NCBI GenBank assembly: GCA_002368575.1
Contig: DFEA01000062.1
Coordinates: 1-9,314, forward strand
DNA: 9,314 bases
Reading direction: 5' to 3'
DNA from: Lachnospiraceae bacterium UBA3814
GTDB taxonomy: Bacteria; Bacillota; Clostridia; Lachnospirales; Lachnospiraceae
Position 1 is the first letter of the stretch, and each line of letters begins with the position of its first letter. The notes below the pieces were generated by a model that was not told the DNA's origin, did no database searches, and saw nothing but the letters and a program-made list of their open reading frames with translations. Positions 1 through 6,813 of this stretch are shown here, one piece after another. Position numbers and translations under genes: made by a program.

Positions 1-2
1 AT

Positions 3-956
3 AAGCTGACGTTTGAAGCGTTCAAAAAAAGATATCTTGATGTATTGTCTGGTAATCACGATTTTGAAGAAGATCTTATTAGCTTTAGATTAATGCAAGA
101 AGATGGACAAATGACAAACGCAGGTGTTTTGTTTGCTGACCAATGGAACATTCATCATTCAAGAATGTTTTGTACAAGATGGAATGGTTTGGATAAAGCG
201 GGTTCTGTCCAAGATGCTCTGGATGATCTGGAAATCACTGGTAGTTTATTATCACTCTTTGATAGTACAATGGATTTTGTTAGAAAAAACTCTCAAAAAG
301 GATGGAGAAAAGACAAAGATAAAAGAGTAGAATTGCCGGATTATCCAGAACGTGCAGTAGAAGAAGGATTAGTTAATGCACTCATTCATAGAAGTTATTT
401 GCAGACAGGAGCTCATAGCCAGATTGATATTTATGATGATCGAATGGTTATTACTAATCCAGGGGGAATGTATGATGGTTCTGAGGTTCAATTACTAGAT
501 TTGAGACATGTCCCTTCTAAGCTTAGAAATCCGATACTGACCGATGTTTTTGGACGCTTACGTTTGATGGAGAGAAGAGGAAGTGGATTTAAGAAGATAC
601 TTGATGCCTATGAATCTGAAGAAAGATATACAGATAGTTTAAAGCCAGAGTTTTATACTGATGGTTATAATTTCTTTCTTACTCTATGGAACTTGAATTA
701 TGCATATGATAAAGCGCAAAATAAAGCGCAAGTTAAAGCGCAAAGTGGTGCTTTATCTGATAGAGACTATTTATTGCTCCTGATTAAGGAGAATCCAACC
801 ATAACACAAACGGAGTTGGCTGACGTTATGGGAAAGTCACGAAGATCAATACAGATGCTGATGAAGCAACTGATAGAAGATGATGTTATTGAAAGATTAG
901 GATCTAAGAAGCAGGGAACTTGGATTTTGAAAATTAAATCTGAAGACCTTCGGTAA
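3..956 (+). CDS. AlbA_2/RecG-like ATP-binding protein, 5'-truncated by window edge
   Basis: The reading frame is open to the left edge, so the true start lies outside the window; a TTG at 45 is probably internal. The visible part resembles the C-terminal half of proteins that pair an AlbA_2 (Schlafen-like) putative DNA-binding domain with a divergent GHKL-type ATPase domain (HATPase_c_4). An N-box-like helix with EEGLVNALIHR lies at 360-392, an NPGG motif at 456-467, an RNP-like segment before 535, and a glycine-rich RRGSGF lid at 573-590. A linker with three KAQ repeats (711-743) precedes a C-terminal winged helix (about 750-945, with TQTELADVMGKS as the helix-turn-helix core). Such proteins are often annotated as transcriptional regulators or RecG-like helicases, and their substrates are mostly unknown. 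No partner gene is visible. The gene is clearly richer in A+T than the suf operon and uses AGA, TTA and ATT codons heavily, which suggests transfer. Family assignment is fairly sure; cellular role is unknown. Confidence 0.85.
   Translation, partial: KLTFEAFKKRYLDVLSGNHDFEEDLISFRLMQEDGQMTNAGVLFADQWNIHHSRMFCTRWNGLDKAGSVQDALDDLEITGSLLSLFDSTMDFVRKNSQKGWRKDKDKRVELPDYPERAVEEGLVNALIHRSYLQTGAHSQIDIYDDRMVITNPGGMYDGSEVQLLDLRHVPSKLRNPILTDVFGRLRLMERRGSGFKKILDAYESEERYTDSLKPEFYTDGYNFFLTLWNLNYAYDKAQNKAQVKAQSGALSDRDYLLLLIKENPTITQTELADVMGKSRRSIQMLMKQLIEDDVIERLGSKKQGTWILKIKSEDLR
711..743 (+). repeat. Three-copy AAAGCGCAA tandem repeat encoding KAQ linker
   Basis: The nonamer AAAGCGCAA occurs three times with exact 12-base spacing, giving KAQ-N-KAQ-V-KAQ in the protein. 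It sits between the ATPase-like domain and the C-terminal winged helix, so it encodes a hydrophilic linker. Exact repetition at DNA level suggests replication-slippage expansion, so copy number may vary between strains. Confidence 0.8.
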
Positions 957-1002
957 TACGGTAATAGAGAATCTGTTAGACGTAGTAAATATTTTTCAAA
1001 TA

Positions 1003-1011
1003 TGTTAGAAT
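1003..1011 (+). promoter_or_regulatory. Candidate extended -10 promoter for the suf operon
   Basis: TGTTAGAAT fits the extended -10 pattern TGnTAnAAT (TG at 1003-1004, hexamer TAGAAT at 1006-1011). No good -35 lies 16-18 bases upstream, which extended -10 promoters can tolerate. Transcription would start near 1018 and leave a leader of about 60 bases before sufC. A small AT-only inverted repeat, ATATTT-TTC-AAATAT (989-1003), abuts its upstream side. No clear IscR- or SufR-like operator was recognised. Confidence 0.5.
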
Positions 1012-1077
1012 GGAGAAATGCCGGGGTGCTCATTACAGCCTGTTTTGAAGAGGACCGGGGAAAGAGAGGCATTATAA

Positions 1078-1812
1078 ATGGCATTACTTGAGATAAAAGA
1101 CCTCTGCGTGGCGGTAGAGGACAACGAGATACTTAAGGATATAAGCATAAGTATAGGAAAGGGAGAGACCCATGTCCTTATGGGGCCAAACGGTGCCGGA
1201 AAATCAACGCTGGGAAATGCGCTGATGGGAAATCCCTCCTACAGGGTCACAAAGGGAAGGATATTTTTTAACGGACTGGATATAAAGGATGAATCACCGG
1301 ACAGGAGGGCGAAGGCGGGGATGTTCATGTCCTTCCAGAATCCTCTTGAGATCCCGGGTATCAGCCTTTCTTCATTCATCAGAAACGCGATCATCCTGCA
1401 GACCGGGCAGAAGATCAAGCTTACGGAATTCAGAAAGAGCCTTTCGGACAATATGAAGCTGTTAAGCTTTGACAGCGCCTATAAGGACAGGGATCTCAAC
1501 GTGGGCTTTTCCGGCGGTGAGAAGAAAAAGGCCGAGATACTGCAGATGCTGATGCTGAAGCCGAAGTTTGCGATCCTTGACGAGACTGACTCGGGGCTTG
1601 ATGTAGACGCGGTCAGGACTGTGTCCGAGGGTATAAGGGAATATCAGAAGCAGAAGGACGGAGCGCTGCTTATCATTACACATTCAACAAGGATCCTGGA
1701 TTCCCTGAGTGTCGACCGTACCCATATCCTTGTAAAGGGCAGGATAGTGGCAAGCGGGGATGGAAGCCTGGTTGATGAGGTCAATCTTAACGGATTTGAA
1801 AAATACATGTGA
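1078..1812 (+). CDS. sufC: SufC, Fe-S cluster assembly ATPase
   Basis: SufC is the ABC-type ATPase that binds SufB and SufD in the cytoplasmic scaffold complex and drives the rearrangement needed for cluster assembly; it is not a membrane transporter component. The 244-residue product has usual SufC length. Visible motifs are Walker A GPNGAGKST (36-44), Q-loop Gln87, the SufC-typical signature FSGGEKKK (144-151), Walker B FAILDE with Asp168 and Glu169, D-loop SGLD (172-175) and switch His202. The signature followed by LDETDSGLDVDA is characteristic of SufC and separates it from general ABC transporters. The ATG at 1078 follows a purine-rich AAAGAGAGG site (1061-1069). It is the first gene of the operon, and a 67-base gap holding a hairpin separates it from sufB. 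All catalytic residues are present. Confidence 0.97.
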   Translation: MALLEIKDLCVAVEDNEILKDISISIGKGETHVLMGPNGAGKSTLGNALMGNPSYRVTKGRIFFNGLDIKDESPDRRAKAGMFMSFQNPLEIPGISLSSFIRNAIILQTGQKIKLTEFRKSLSDNMKLLSFDSAYKDRDLNVGFSGGEKKKAEILQMLMLKPKFAILDETDSGLDVDAVRTVSEGIREYQKQKDGALLIITHSTRILDSLSVDRTHILVKGRIVASGDGSLVDEVNLNGFEKYM

Positions 1813-1837
1813 AAGTACTGCCCGGGATACTGACAGG

Positions 1838-1857
1838 GACCGGAAAATGATCCGGTC
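1838..1857 (+). promoter_or_regulatory. Intercistronic hairpin between sufC and sufB
   Basis: GACCGG (1838-1843) and CCGGTC (1852-1857) form a perfect 6-bp GC-rich stem with an 8-base A/T-rich loop, in the gap between the sufC stop and the sufB ribosome binding site. No T-run follows, so it is not an intrinsic terminator. It could act in mRNA processing or stability. The stem is seen in the sequence; the function is inferred. Confidence 0.55.
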
Positions 1858-1879
1858 TGAAAAGCAGAGGGGAAGGAAA

Positions 1880-3289
1880 ATGGAAAAGGAACGAACAGAG
1901 GTCGACGAGCTTGACCGGAGTATATATGATTTCCGATATGAGGAAAAGGATTTCTACAGGGTCAGGGAAGGGCTTACCGAGGAGATCGTCCTTGAGATCT
2001 CAAAAGAGAAAAATGACCCTGAGTGGATGCGCAAAAAAAGGCTTGAGGCTCTTAAGATATACAACGAGCTGAAGGTGCCTGACTGGGGGCCGGATATCAG
2101 CGGACTTAACATAGACGATATCGTCACCTATGTCCGCCCGAACACCGCAATGAAGGGAAGCTGGGATGAGGTCCCGGAGGATATCAAAAACACCTTCGAA
2201 AGGCTGGGGATACCACAGGCTGAAAGAAAGAGCCTTGCGGGAGTAGGCGCCCAATATGACAGCGAGCTCGTTTATCATAATGTTAAGGATGAGGTGAGCG
2301 AGCTGGGGGTGGTCTATACAGATATGGAAAGTGCCCTTACCGGGGAATATGAGCAGATGGTCAGGGATCATTTCATGAAGCTTGTTCCCCCCACGGATCA
2401 TAAGTTCGCTGCTCTCCACGGAGCGGTCTGGTCCGGAGGGTCCTTTGTATATGTCCCGCCGGGCGTCAGGGTCGATATTCCGCTTCAGTCGTACTTCAGG
2501 CTGAATGCCGCGGGAGCGGGACAGTTTGAGCATACTCTGATAATAGTCTCGGAGGGAGCCGAGCTTCATTTCATCGAGGGCTGCTCGGCGCCTAAATACA
2601 ATGTGGCCAATCTTCACGCGGGCTGTGTTGAGCTTTACGTCGGAAAGAACGCAAAGCTCAGATACTCGACCATTGAGAACTGGTCGAAGAATATGTACAA
2701 CCTGAATACCAAGCGGGCCATATGTGAGGAGGGGGGCATAATAGAGTGGATATCGGGCTCCTTTGGCTCACATGTTTCTTATCTTTACCCTTCAAGCATC
2801 CTTAAGGGAGATGATTCGCATGCGGAGTTTACCGGCATCACCTTTGCGGGCAGCGGTCAGAACCTTGATACGGGGGCAAAGATGGTGCATATCGGAAAGA
2901 GGACCTCGTCCTTCATCAACACGAAATCGATCTCTAAGGCAGGCGGGATCAGCACCTACAGGAGCTCTGTCATAATAACGGAAGGCGCGGTGGACTCAAA
3001 GGCGTCCGTTTCGTGCGCTTCCCTGATGCTTGATGATATATCCCGCTCCGATACCGTCCCGGCGATGGACATAAGGACCGACAGAGCGGATGTGGGGCAT
3101 GAGGCAAAGATAGGAAGGATCAGTGACGATGCGGTATTCTACCTGATGAGCAGAGGGATACCGGAGGAGGATGCAAAGGCAATGATAGTCAGCGGCTTTG
3201 CGGACCCGGTAAGCAAGGAGCTTCCGCTCGAATACGCGGTTGAGATGAACAACCTTATACAGCTTGAAATGAAGGGGGCTATCGGCTGA
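1880..3289 (+). CDS. sufB: SufB, Fe-S cluster scaffold subunit
   Basis: SufB is the main scaffold of the SufBCD complex: it receives persulfide sulfur and, with SufD, holds the nascent cluster. I place the start at ATG 1880, giving 469 residues, because GAGGGGAAGG (1867-1876) lies just upstream and the protein then begins with a normal SufB N-terminus. A longer frame from 1760 would run into sufC and adds 40 residues with no SufB character. Key residues match the family: Cys235 in EGCSAPKY (equivalent to E. coli Cys254), Cys379 in VSCASLM (equivalent to Cys405), and His407-Glu408 in GHEAKIGR at the SufB-SufD interface. The C-terminal beta-helix and the helical FYLMSRGI segment are intact. The stop shares one base with the sufD start (TGATG), which suggests coupled translation. 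Confidence 0.97.
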   Translation: MEKERTEVDELDRSIYDFRYEEKDFYRVREGLTEEIVLEISKEKNDPEWMRKKRLEALKIYNELKVPDWGPDISGLNIDDIVTYVRPNTAMKGSWDEVPEDIKNTFERLGIPQAERKSLAGVGAQYDSELVYHNVKDEVSELGVVYTDMESALTGEYEQMVRDHFMKLVPPTDHKFAALHGAVWSGGSFVYVPPGVRVDIPLQSYFRLNAAGAGQFEHTLIIVSEGAELHFIEGCSAPKYNVANLHAGCVELYVGKNAKLRYSTIENWSKNMYNLNTKRAICEEGGIIEWISGSFGSHVSYLYPSSILKGDDSHAEFTGITFAGSGQNLDTGAKMVHIGKRTSSFINTKSISKAGGISTYRSSVIITEGAVDSKASVSCASLMLDDISRSDTVPAMDIRTDRADVGHEAKIGRISDDAVFYLMSRGIPEEDAKAMIVSGFADPVSKELPLEYAVEMNNLIQLEMKGAIG

Positions 3290-4431
3290 TGGAAAAGAAG
3301 GATCTTGAGCTTATATTAAACAGTCTCCCGACGCTCACCTGGAACAGCCTTAAGCTTAACAGCACAGTCTTTAAGGACAGTATCGATCTGAACGGTAGAG
3401 GAGAGTGTATCATTCATAATATCCCGTCAGGAGTGATAATAGGAAGCGAAGGGTGCGACGGCTGCGAAAGAGGGAGAGACGCGGTAGAGGCGATATCCGG
3501 TGCCCAGCCCAGGCTGAAGCCCTCTCTCTTTAAGGAAATGAAGACCGGAATGGGACCCGAGGCGAAGAACTTTTTCAATAAGTACTGCCATGAGACCCTT
3601 TCCATACGGGCAATGTGTACAGCCTCCGCCGACAAGCCTCTTAAGATAAATTACCTGCCCGGGAACGAGGACGGCTATGTCGTAAAGCAGAATATCACCG
3701 CGGAGGCCGGGAGTAACCTTACCGTTATAATGGACTATTCCGGAAGGCCGGAGGACAGCGGCTTTTTCGGTATTCAGACACAGATATTCGCGGCAGAGGA
3801 TTCGGTAGTAAATATCATAAAGCTTGAGCTTTTAGGCAGGAATTATACTCACTTTGAGAATATTGGCGGAGTGGTAGGGGATAACGCAAGGGTCAATGTC
3901 ATACAGATGATCCTTGGAGGCGGAAAAAGCTATGTGGGGCTCAATATGGAGCTTTCCGGCTACAGGAGCAGCTTTGAGGGAAATGTAGGTTATCTGTGCC
4001 TGAATGATCAGAAGCTTGACATGAATTATTACATGGGCCATTCCGGGAGGAGATCCACAAGCTCCCTCAGGGTAGAAGGCGCTCTCAGAGACAGTGCTTC
4101 CAAGACCTTCAGGGGAACGATCGACCTTAAGCACGGGGCAAAGGGAGCCTGCGGAGATGAGCAGGAGGGGACGCTTTTGCTTTCAAAGGACGTAAGGAAC
4201 AAAACTCTCCCGGTCATACTCTGTGATGAGGACGATGTGGAGGGCACGCACGGAGCTTCAATAGGAAGGCTGTCGGCAGAGCTGCTGTTCTATATGCAGA
4301 GCAGGGGAATAAGCGAGAAGGAGGCTGAGCTTTTAATGACAAAGGCCAAGATCAATACGGTCAGAAGCCTTATTAAGGATGAGAGCTCCATCGGAAAGGT
4401 ACAGCATTACATGGAGGAGGCCTTCGGATGA
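3289..4431 (+). CDS. sufD: SufD, Fe-S cluster assembly scaffold subunit
   Basis: SufD is a paralogue of SufB that completes the scaffold complex with SufB and SufC and is linked to iron delivery. At 380 residues it is shorter than E. coli SufD (about 420), mainly in the N-terminal part. The conserved C-terminal core is clear: THGASIGRLS near 320-329 and LLFYMQSRGISEKEAELL beyond it. His321 aligns with E. coli His360. The position matching E. coli Cys358 is Gly319; as I recall, many Firmicutes SufD proteins also lack this cysteine. A CDGC pair lies near the N-terminus (about residues 55-58) and is not a feature I know as conserved. An AGGGGG site at 3273-3278 inside sufB serves the start, and the ATGA overlap with sufS (4428-4431) indicates tight coupling. 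Confidence 0.93.
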   Translation: MEKKDLELILNSLPTLTWNSLKLNSTVFKDSIDLNGRGECIIHNIPSGVIIGSEGCDGCERGRDAVEAISGAQPRLKPSLFKEMKTGMGPEAKNFFNKYCHETLSIRAMCTASADKPLKINYLPGNEDGYVVKQNITAEAGSNLTVIMDYSGRPEDSGFFGIQTQIFAAEDSVVNIIKLELLGRNYTHFENIGGVVGDNARVNVIQMILGGGKSYVGLNMELSGYRSSFEGNVGYLCLNDQKLDMNYYMGHSGRRSTSSLRVEGALRDSASKTFRGTIDLKHGAKGACGDEQEGTLLLSKDVRNKTLPVILCDEDDVEGTHGASIGRLSAELLFYMQSRGISEKEAELLMTKAKINTVRSLIKDESSIGKVQHYMEEAFG

Positions 4432-5636
4432 GTCAGAACCCTTACAGACAGGATTTTCCTGTATTCAGGAACGGAAAATACAGATATATGGACAGTGCCG
4501 CTACCGCTCAGAGACCGGATAGTGTCATAGCGGCAGAGAAGGAATTCTATGAGTCTATGAACGCTAACCCGTTAAGAGGGCTGTATGAGCTTTCCGTAAT
4601 GGCTACACAGGCCTACGAGGAGGCAAGAAGGGCGGTTTCGGGTCTTATAGGTGCGGAGCCCTCTGAGATAATCTTTACGAGGAACGCCACGGAGTCCTTG
4701 AATCTTGTGGCCTACAGCTACGGCCTGACCTTTCTTCATGAGGGAGACGAGATACTGACCACGGTAATGGAGCATCACTCCAATATGCTGCCGTGGCGTA
4801 TGGTCGCGGAGAGGACCGGAGCAGTCGTAAAGTACCTTAAGCCCCTAAAGGACGGCACTATAGAGGATTCGGAGCTTGAGGAAAAGCTAACCGGAAAAAC
4901 AAAACTGGTGGCGATAGGCCATGTTTCCAATGTTTTAGGCTGTGAGAATCCGGTAAGAAGGATAGCAGACATGGCTCATGATACGGGAGCGGTGGTGGTA
5001 GTGGATGCCGCCCAGTCGGTTCCGCATCTTAAGACCGATGTAAAGGAGCTGGGAGCGGATTTTCTGGCCTTTTCCGGCCATAAGCTTATGGGTCCCTTCG
5101 GGATAGGGGTGCTGTATGGAAGGCGTGACCTTCTTGAGAAAATGCCTCCCTTCCTTCGGGGCGGTGAAATGATAGAGTCCGTGACTCTTGAGGGACAGAC
5201 CTGGGCAGAGCTTCCGCATAAATTTGAGGCGGGGACGGTGAACGCGGCCGGCGCCTATGGTCTTAAGGCGGCGATCGAATACCTTAACAGGGTCGGGTAC
5301 GATAATATAAGAAGGATAGAGGATGAGCTCACCGGAATGCTGATGGATGTGCTTACGGAATATCCCTATGTACACATCCAGGGCTCAGAGGATCCCTCAA
5401 AGCACAACGGAATAGTCTCCTTTACCATAGACGGGGTTCATCCCCATGATATTTCAAGCATCCTTGACGGCAGCGGCATAAATGTCAGGGCGGGGCATCA
5501 CTGCGCGGAGCCGCTCATGAAGCATCTCGGTGTACAGTCAACTGCCCGGGCAAGCCTTTATCTTTATAATGACGAAGAGGATGTCAGGGCGCTTTCCGAG
5601 GCGATCCCCGGGATAAGAAGAGTAATGGGTCTGTAA
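4428..5636 (+). CDS. sufS: SufS, group II cysteine desulfurase
   Basis: SufS is a pyridoxal-phosphate enzyme that converts cysteine to alanine and carries the sulfur as a persulfide for transfer to SufU. The 402-residue length is normal for SufS. Motifs include the cofactor-stacking region MEHHSNMLPW with His116 and His117, the cofactor-binding aspartate segment VVDAAQSVPH, the Schiff-base lysine Lys219 in SGHKLMGPFG, and the catalytic Cys359 in RAGHHCAEPLM. The short RAGHHCA active-site loop marks group II (SufS/CsdA type), as opposed to the longer IscS/NifS loop. The start ATG 4428 overlaps the sufD stop and has a strong GGAGGAGG site at 4413-4420. The stop codon is inside a perfect hairpin leading into sufU. 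Confidence 0.97.
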   Translation: MSQNPYRQDFPVFRNGKYRYMDSAATAQRPDSVIAAEKEFYESMNANPLRGLYELSVMATQAYEEARRAVSGLIGAEPSEIIFTRNATESLNLVAYSYGLTFLHEGDEILTTVMEHHSNMLPWRMVAERTGAVVKYLKPLKDGTIEDSELEEKLTGKTKLVAIGHVSNVLGCENPVRRIADMAHDTGAVVVVDAAQSVPHLKTDVKELGADFLAFSGHKLMGPFGIGVLYGRRDLLEKMPPFLRGGEMIESVTLEGQTWAELPHKFEAGTVNAAGAYGLKAAIEYLNRVGYDNIRRIEDELTGMLMDVLTEYPYVHIQGSEDPSKHNGIVSFTIDGVHPHDISSILDGSGINVRAGHHCAEPLMKHLGVQSTARASLYLYNDEEDVRALSEAIPGIRRVMGL

Positions 5637-5648
5637 GAGACTTACAGA
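5630..5648 (+). promoter_or_regulatory. Perfect 8-bp hairpin over sufS stop, ahead of sufU
   Basis: TCTGTAAG (5630-5637), loop AGA, then CTTACAGA (5641-5648) form an uninterrupted 8-bp stem. It contains the sufS stop codon TAA (5634-5636) and abuts the sufU Shine-Dalgarno AAAGGA (5648-5653). No T-run follows, so a terminator is unlikely. A ribosome finishing sufS would melt it, which would couple sufU translation to sufS. This role is inference. Confidence 0.6.
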
Positions 5649-5659
5649 AAGGAATGATT

Positions 5660-6100
5660 ATGGCACTTAATTCCATATACGGAGAGATCCTTAACGAACA
5701 TAACCTGAGACCGGTCCACAAGGGAAGGATCGAGAATCCCTCGCTGGTCCTTGACGGTAAAAACCCCTCCTGCGGAGATGAGATAACGATAGAACTCAGG
5801 GTCAACGATGAGGATGTCATCGAGGATGGCTGCTTTACGGGAAGCGGCTGCGCGATCTCACAGGCCTCCGTGGATATGATGCTCGATCTGATAATCGGGG
5901 AGAAAAGGGAGCGGGCTCTTAAGCTTTATGAGATATTTATGGGTATGATCCGGGGGGAGGCCGGCGAGGAGGAAACAGAAGAGCTGGATGAGGCCATGGT
6001 ATTCAAGGATATCTCACATATGCCCGCAAGGGTGAAGTGCGCCGTGCTTGGCTGGAGGACCATGCGGGAAATGCTTGACGGAAGGCTTTCGGTGGAATAG
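5660..6100 (+). CDS. sufU: SufU, zinc-dependent sulfurtransferase/scaffold
   Basis: SufU accepts persulfide sulfur from SufS and passes it to the SufBCD scaffold; in Bacillus subtilis it is a zinc-bound sulfurtransferase. The 146-residue product has standard SufU length. The zinc ligands expected for SufU are all present: Cys38 and Asp40 in PSCGDE, Cys64 in GSGCAISQAS, and Cys127 in VKCAVLGW. The insertion between the second and third cysteines and the GCAIS motif separate SufU from IscU. I prefer ATG 5660 over ATG 5654 because AAAGGA (5648-5653) is six bases from 5660 but touches 5654. It is followed after two bases by nth. Zinc ligation is inferred from the family. Confidence 0.95.
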   Translation: MALNSIYGEILNEHNLRPVHKGRIENPSLVLDGKNPSCGDEITIELRVNDEDVIEDGCFTGSGCAISQASVDMMLDLIIGEKRERALKLYEIFMGMIRGEAGEEETEELDEAMVFKDISHMPARVKCAVLGWRTMREMLDGRLSVE

Positions 6101-6102
6101 CC

Positions 6103-6744
6103 ATGGCAGCAAAAAGAACTGAGGAGATCCTCAATATACTTGACGAACAGTACAGTATCGACGTGAAATGCTATCTGGAGCACGACTCCGCGTGGCAGCT
6201 TCTGATCGCAACGATCCTGAGCGCCCAGTGTACCGACGCAAGGGTAAATATCGTAACAAAGGAGCTCTTTAAGAAATATCCCTCCATAGAGTCCTTTGCC
6301 GGGGCAGAGCTTTCCGAGCTTGAACAGGATATCCGCTCCACCGGCTTTTATCATAACAAGGCTAAGAATATCATCGGCTGCTGCAGGAAGCTTCACTATG
6401 AGTTCGGAGACGAGGTACCGCGTACTATAGAGGAGCTCACCTCACTTCCGGGGGTGGGAAGGAAAACAGCCAATGTCATAAGAGGCAATATTTTCGGTGA
6501 TCCGAGCATAGTCGTGGATACACATGTTAAGCGGATATCGAACAGACTGGGCTTTACGGTCGAAAAGGATCCGGAAAGGATAGAATATGATCTCATGAAG
6601 GTGTTGCCGGAGGATCACTGGATACTGTACAATCTCCAGATAATCGCTTTCGGAAGGGATATCTGCAGGGCTCAGAGGCCTCAGTGCGAGCGCTGCAGGC
6701 TGACGCGGTACTGTACGGAATACATGAACCGGCAGCAGGCGTAA
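6103..6744 (+). CDS. nth: Endonuclease III (DNA glycosylase/AP lyase)
   Basis: Nth removes oxidised pyrimidines from DNA and cleaves the resulting abasic site by beta-elimination, starting base excision repair. The 213-residue product matches the family length (E. coli 211). The helix-hairpin-helix LPGVGRKTANV carries the catalytic Lys121 (E. coli Lys120), and VDTHVKRI carries Asp139 (E. coli Asp138). The C-terminal [4Fe-4S] ligands are Cys188, Cys195, Cys198 and Cys204, in the exact C-x6-C-x2-C-x5-C spacing. The start lies two bases after the sufU stop, with a modest GGTGGA site (6091-6096) inside sufU, so it is very likely cotranscribed with suf. Its own Fe-S cluster makes it a plausible client of the upstream machinery. 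Confidence 0.97.
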   Translation: MAAKRTEEILNILDEQYSIDVKCYLEHDSAWQLLIATILSAQCTDARVNIVTKELFKKYPSIESFAGAELSELEQDIRSTGFYHNKAKNIIGCCRKLHYEFGDEVPRTIEELTSLPGVGRKTANVIRGNIFGDPSIVVDTHVKRISNRLGFTVEKDPERIEYDLMKVLPEDHWILYNLQIIAFGRDICRAQRPQCERCRLTRYCTEYMNRQQA

Positions 6745-6813
6745 GCGTTTTGCGGTAACCGGCAGATGAGCCTTAGGTTCACTATGAGGCGGGGCTTTTG
6801 TACGGCGGCCCGC

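Noticed and set aside
1760..1879. 40-codon N-terminal extension of sufB
   Set aside because: It overlaps the end of sufC, has no ribosome binding site and encodes no SufB-like sequence. ATG 1880 has a strong site.
2000..2617. 205-codon open frame on the - strand inside sufB
   Set aside because: It is wholly antisense to a strongly conserved SufB coding region, and its product has no domain character.
4935..5375. 146-codon open frame on the - strand inside sufS
   Set aside because: It is antisense to the conserved cofactor-binding part of SufS and has no supporting start signal.
5926..6396. 156-codon open frame on the - strand over the sufU-nth junction
   Set aside because: It is antisense to two well-identified genes and appears to arise from their codon pattern.
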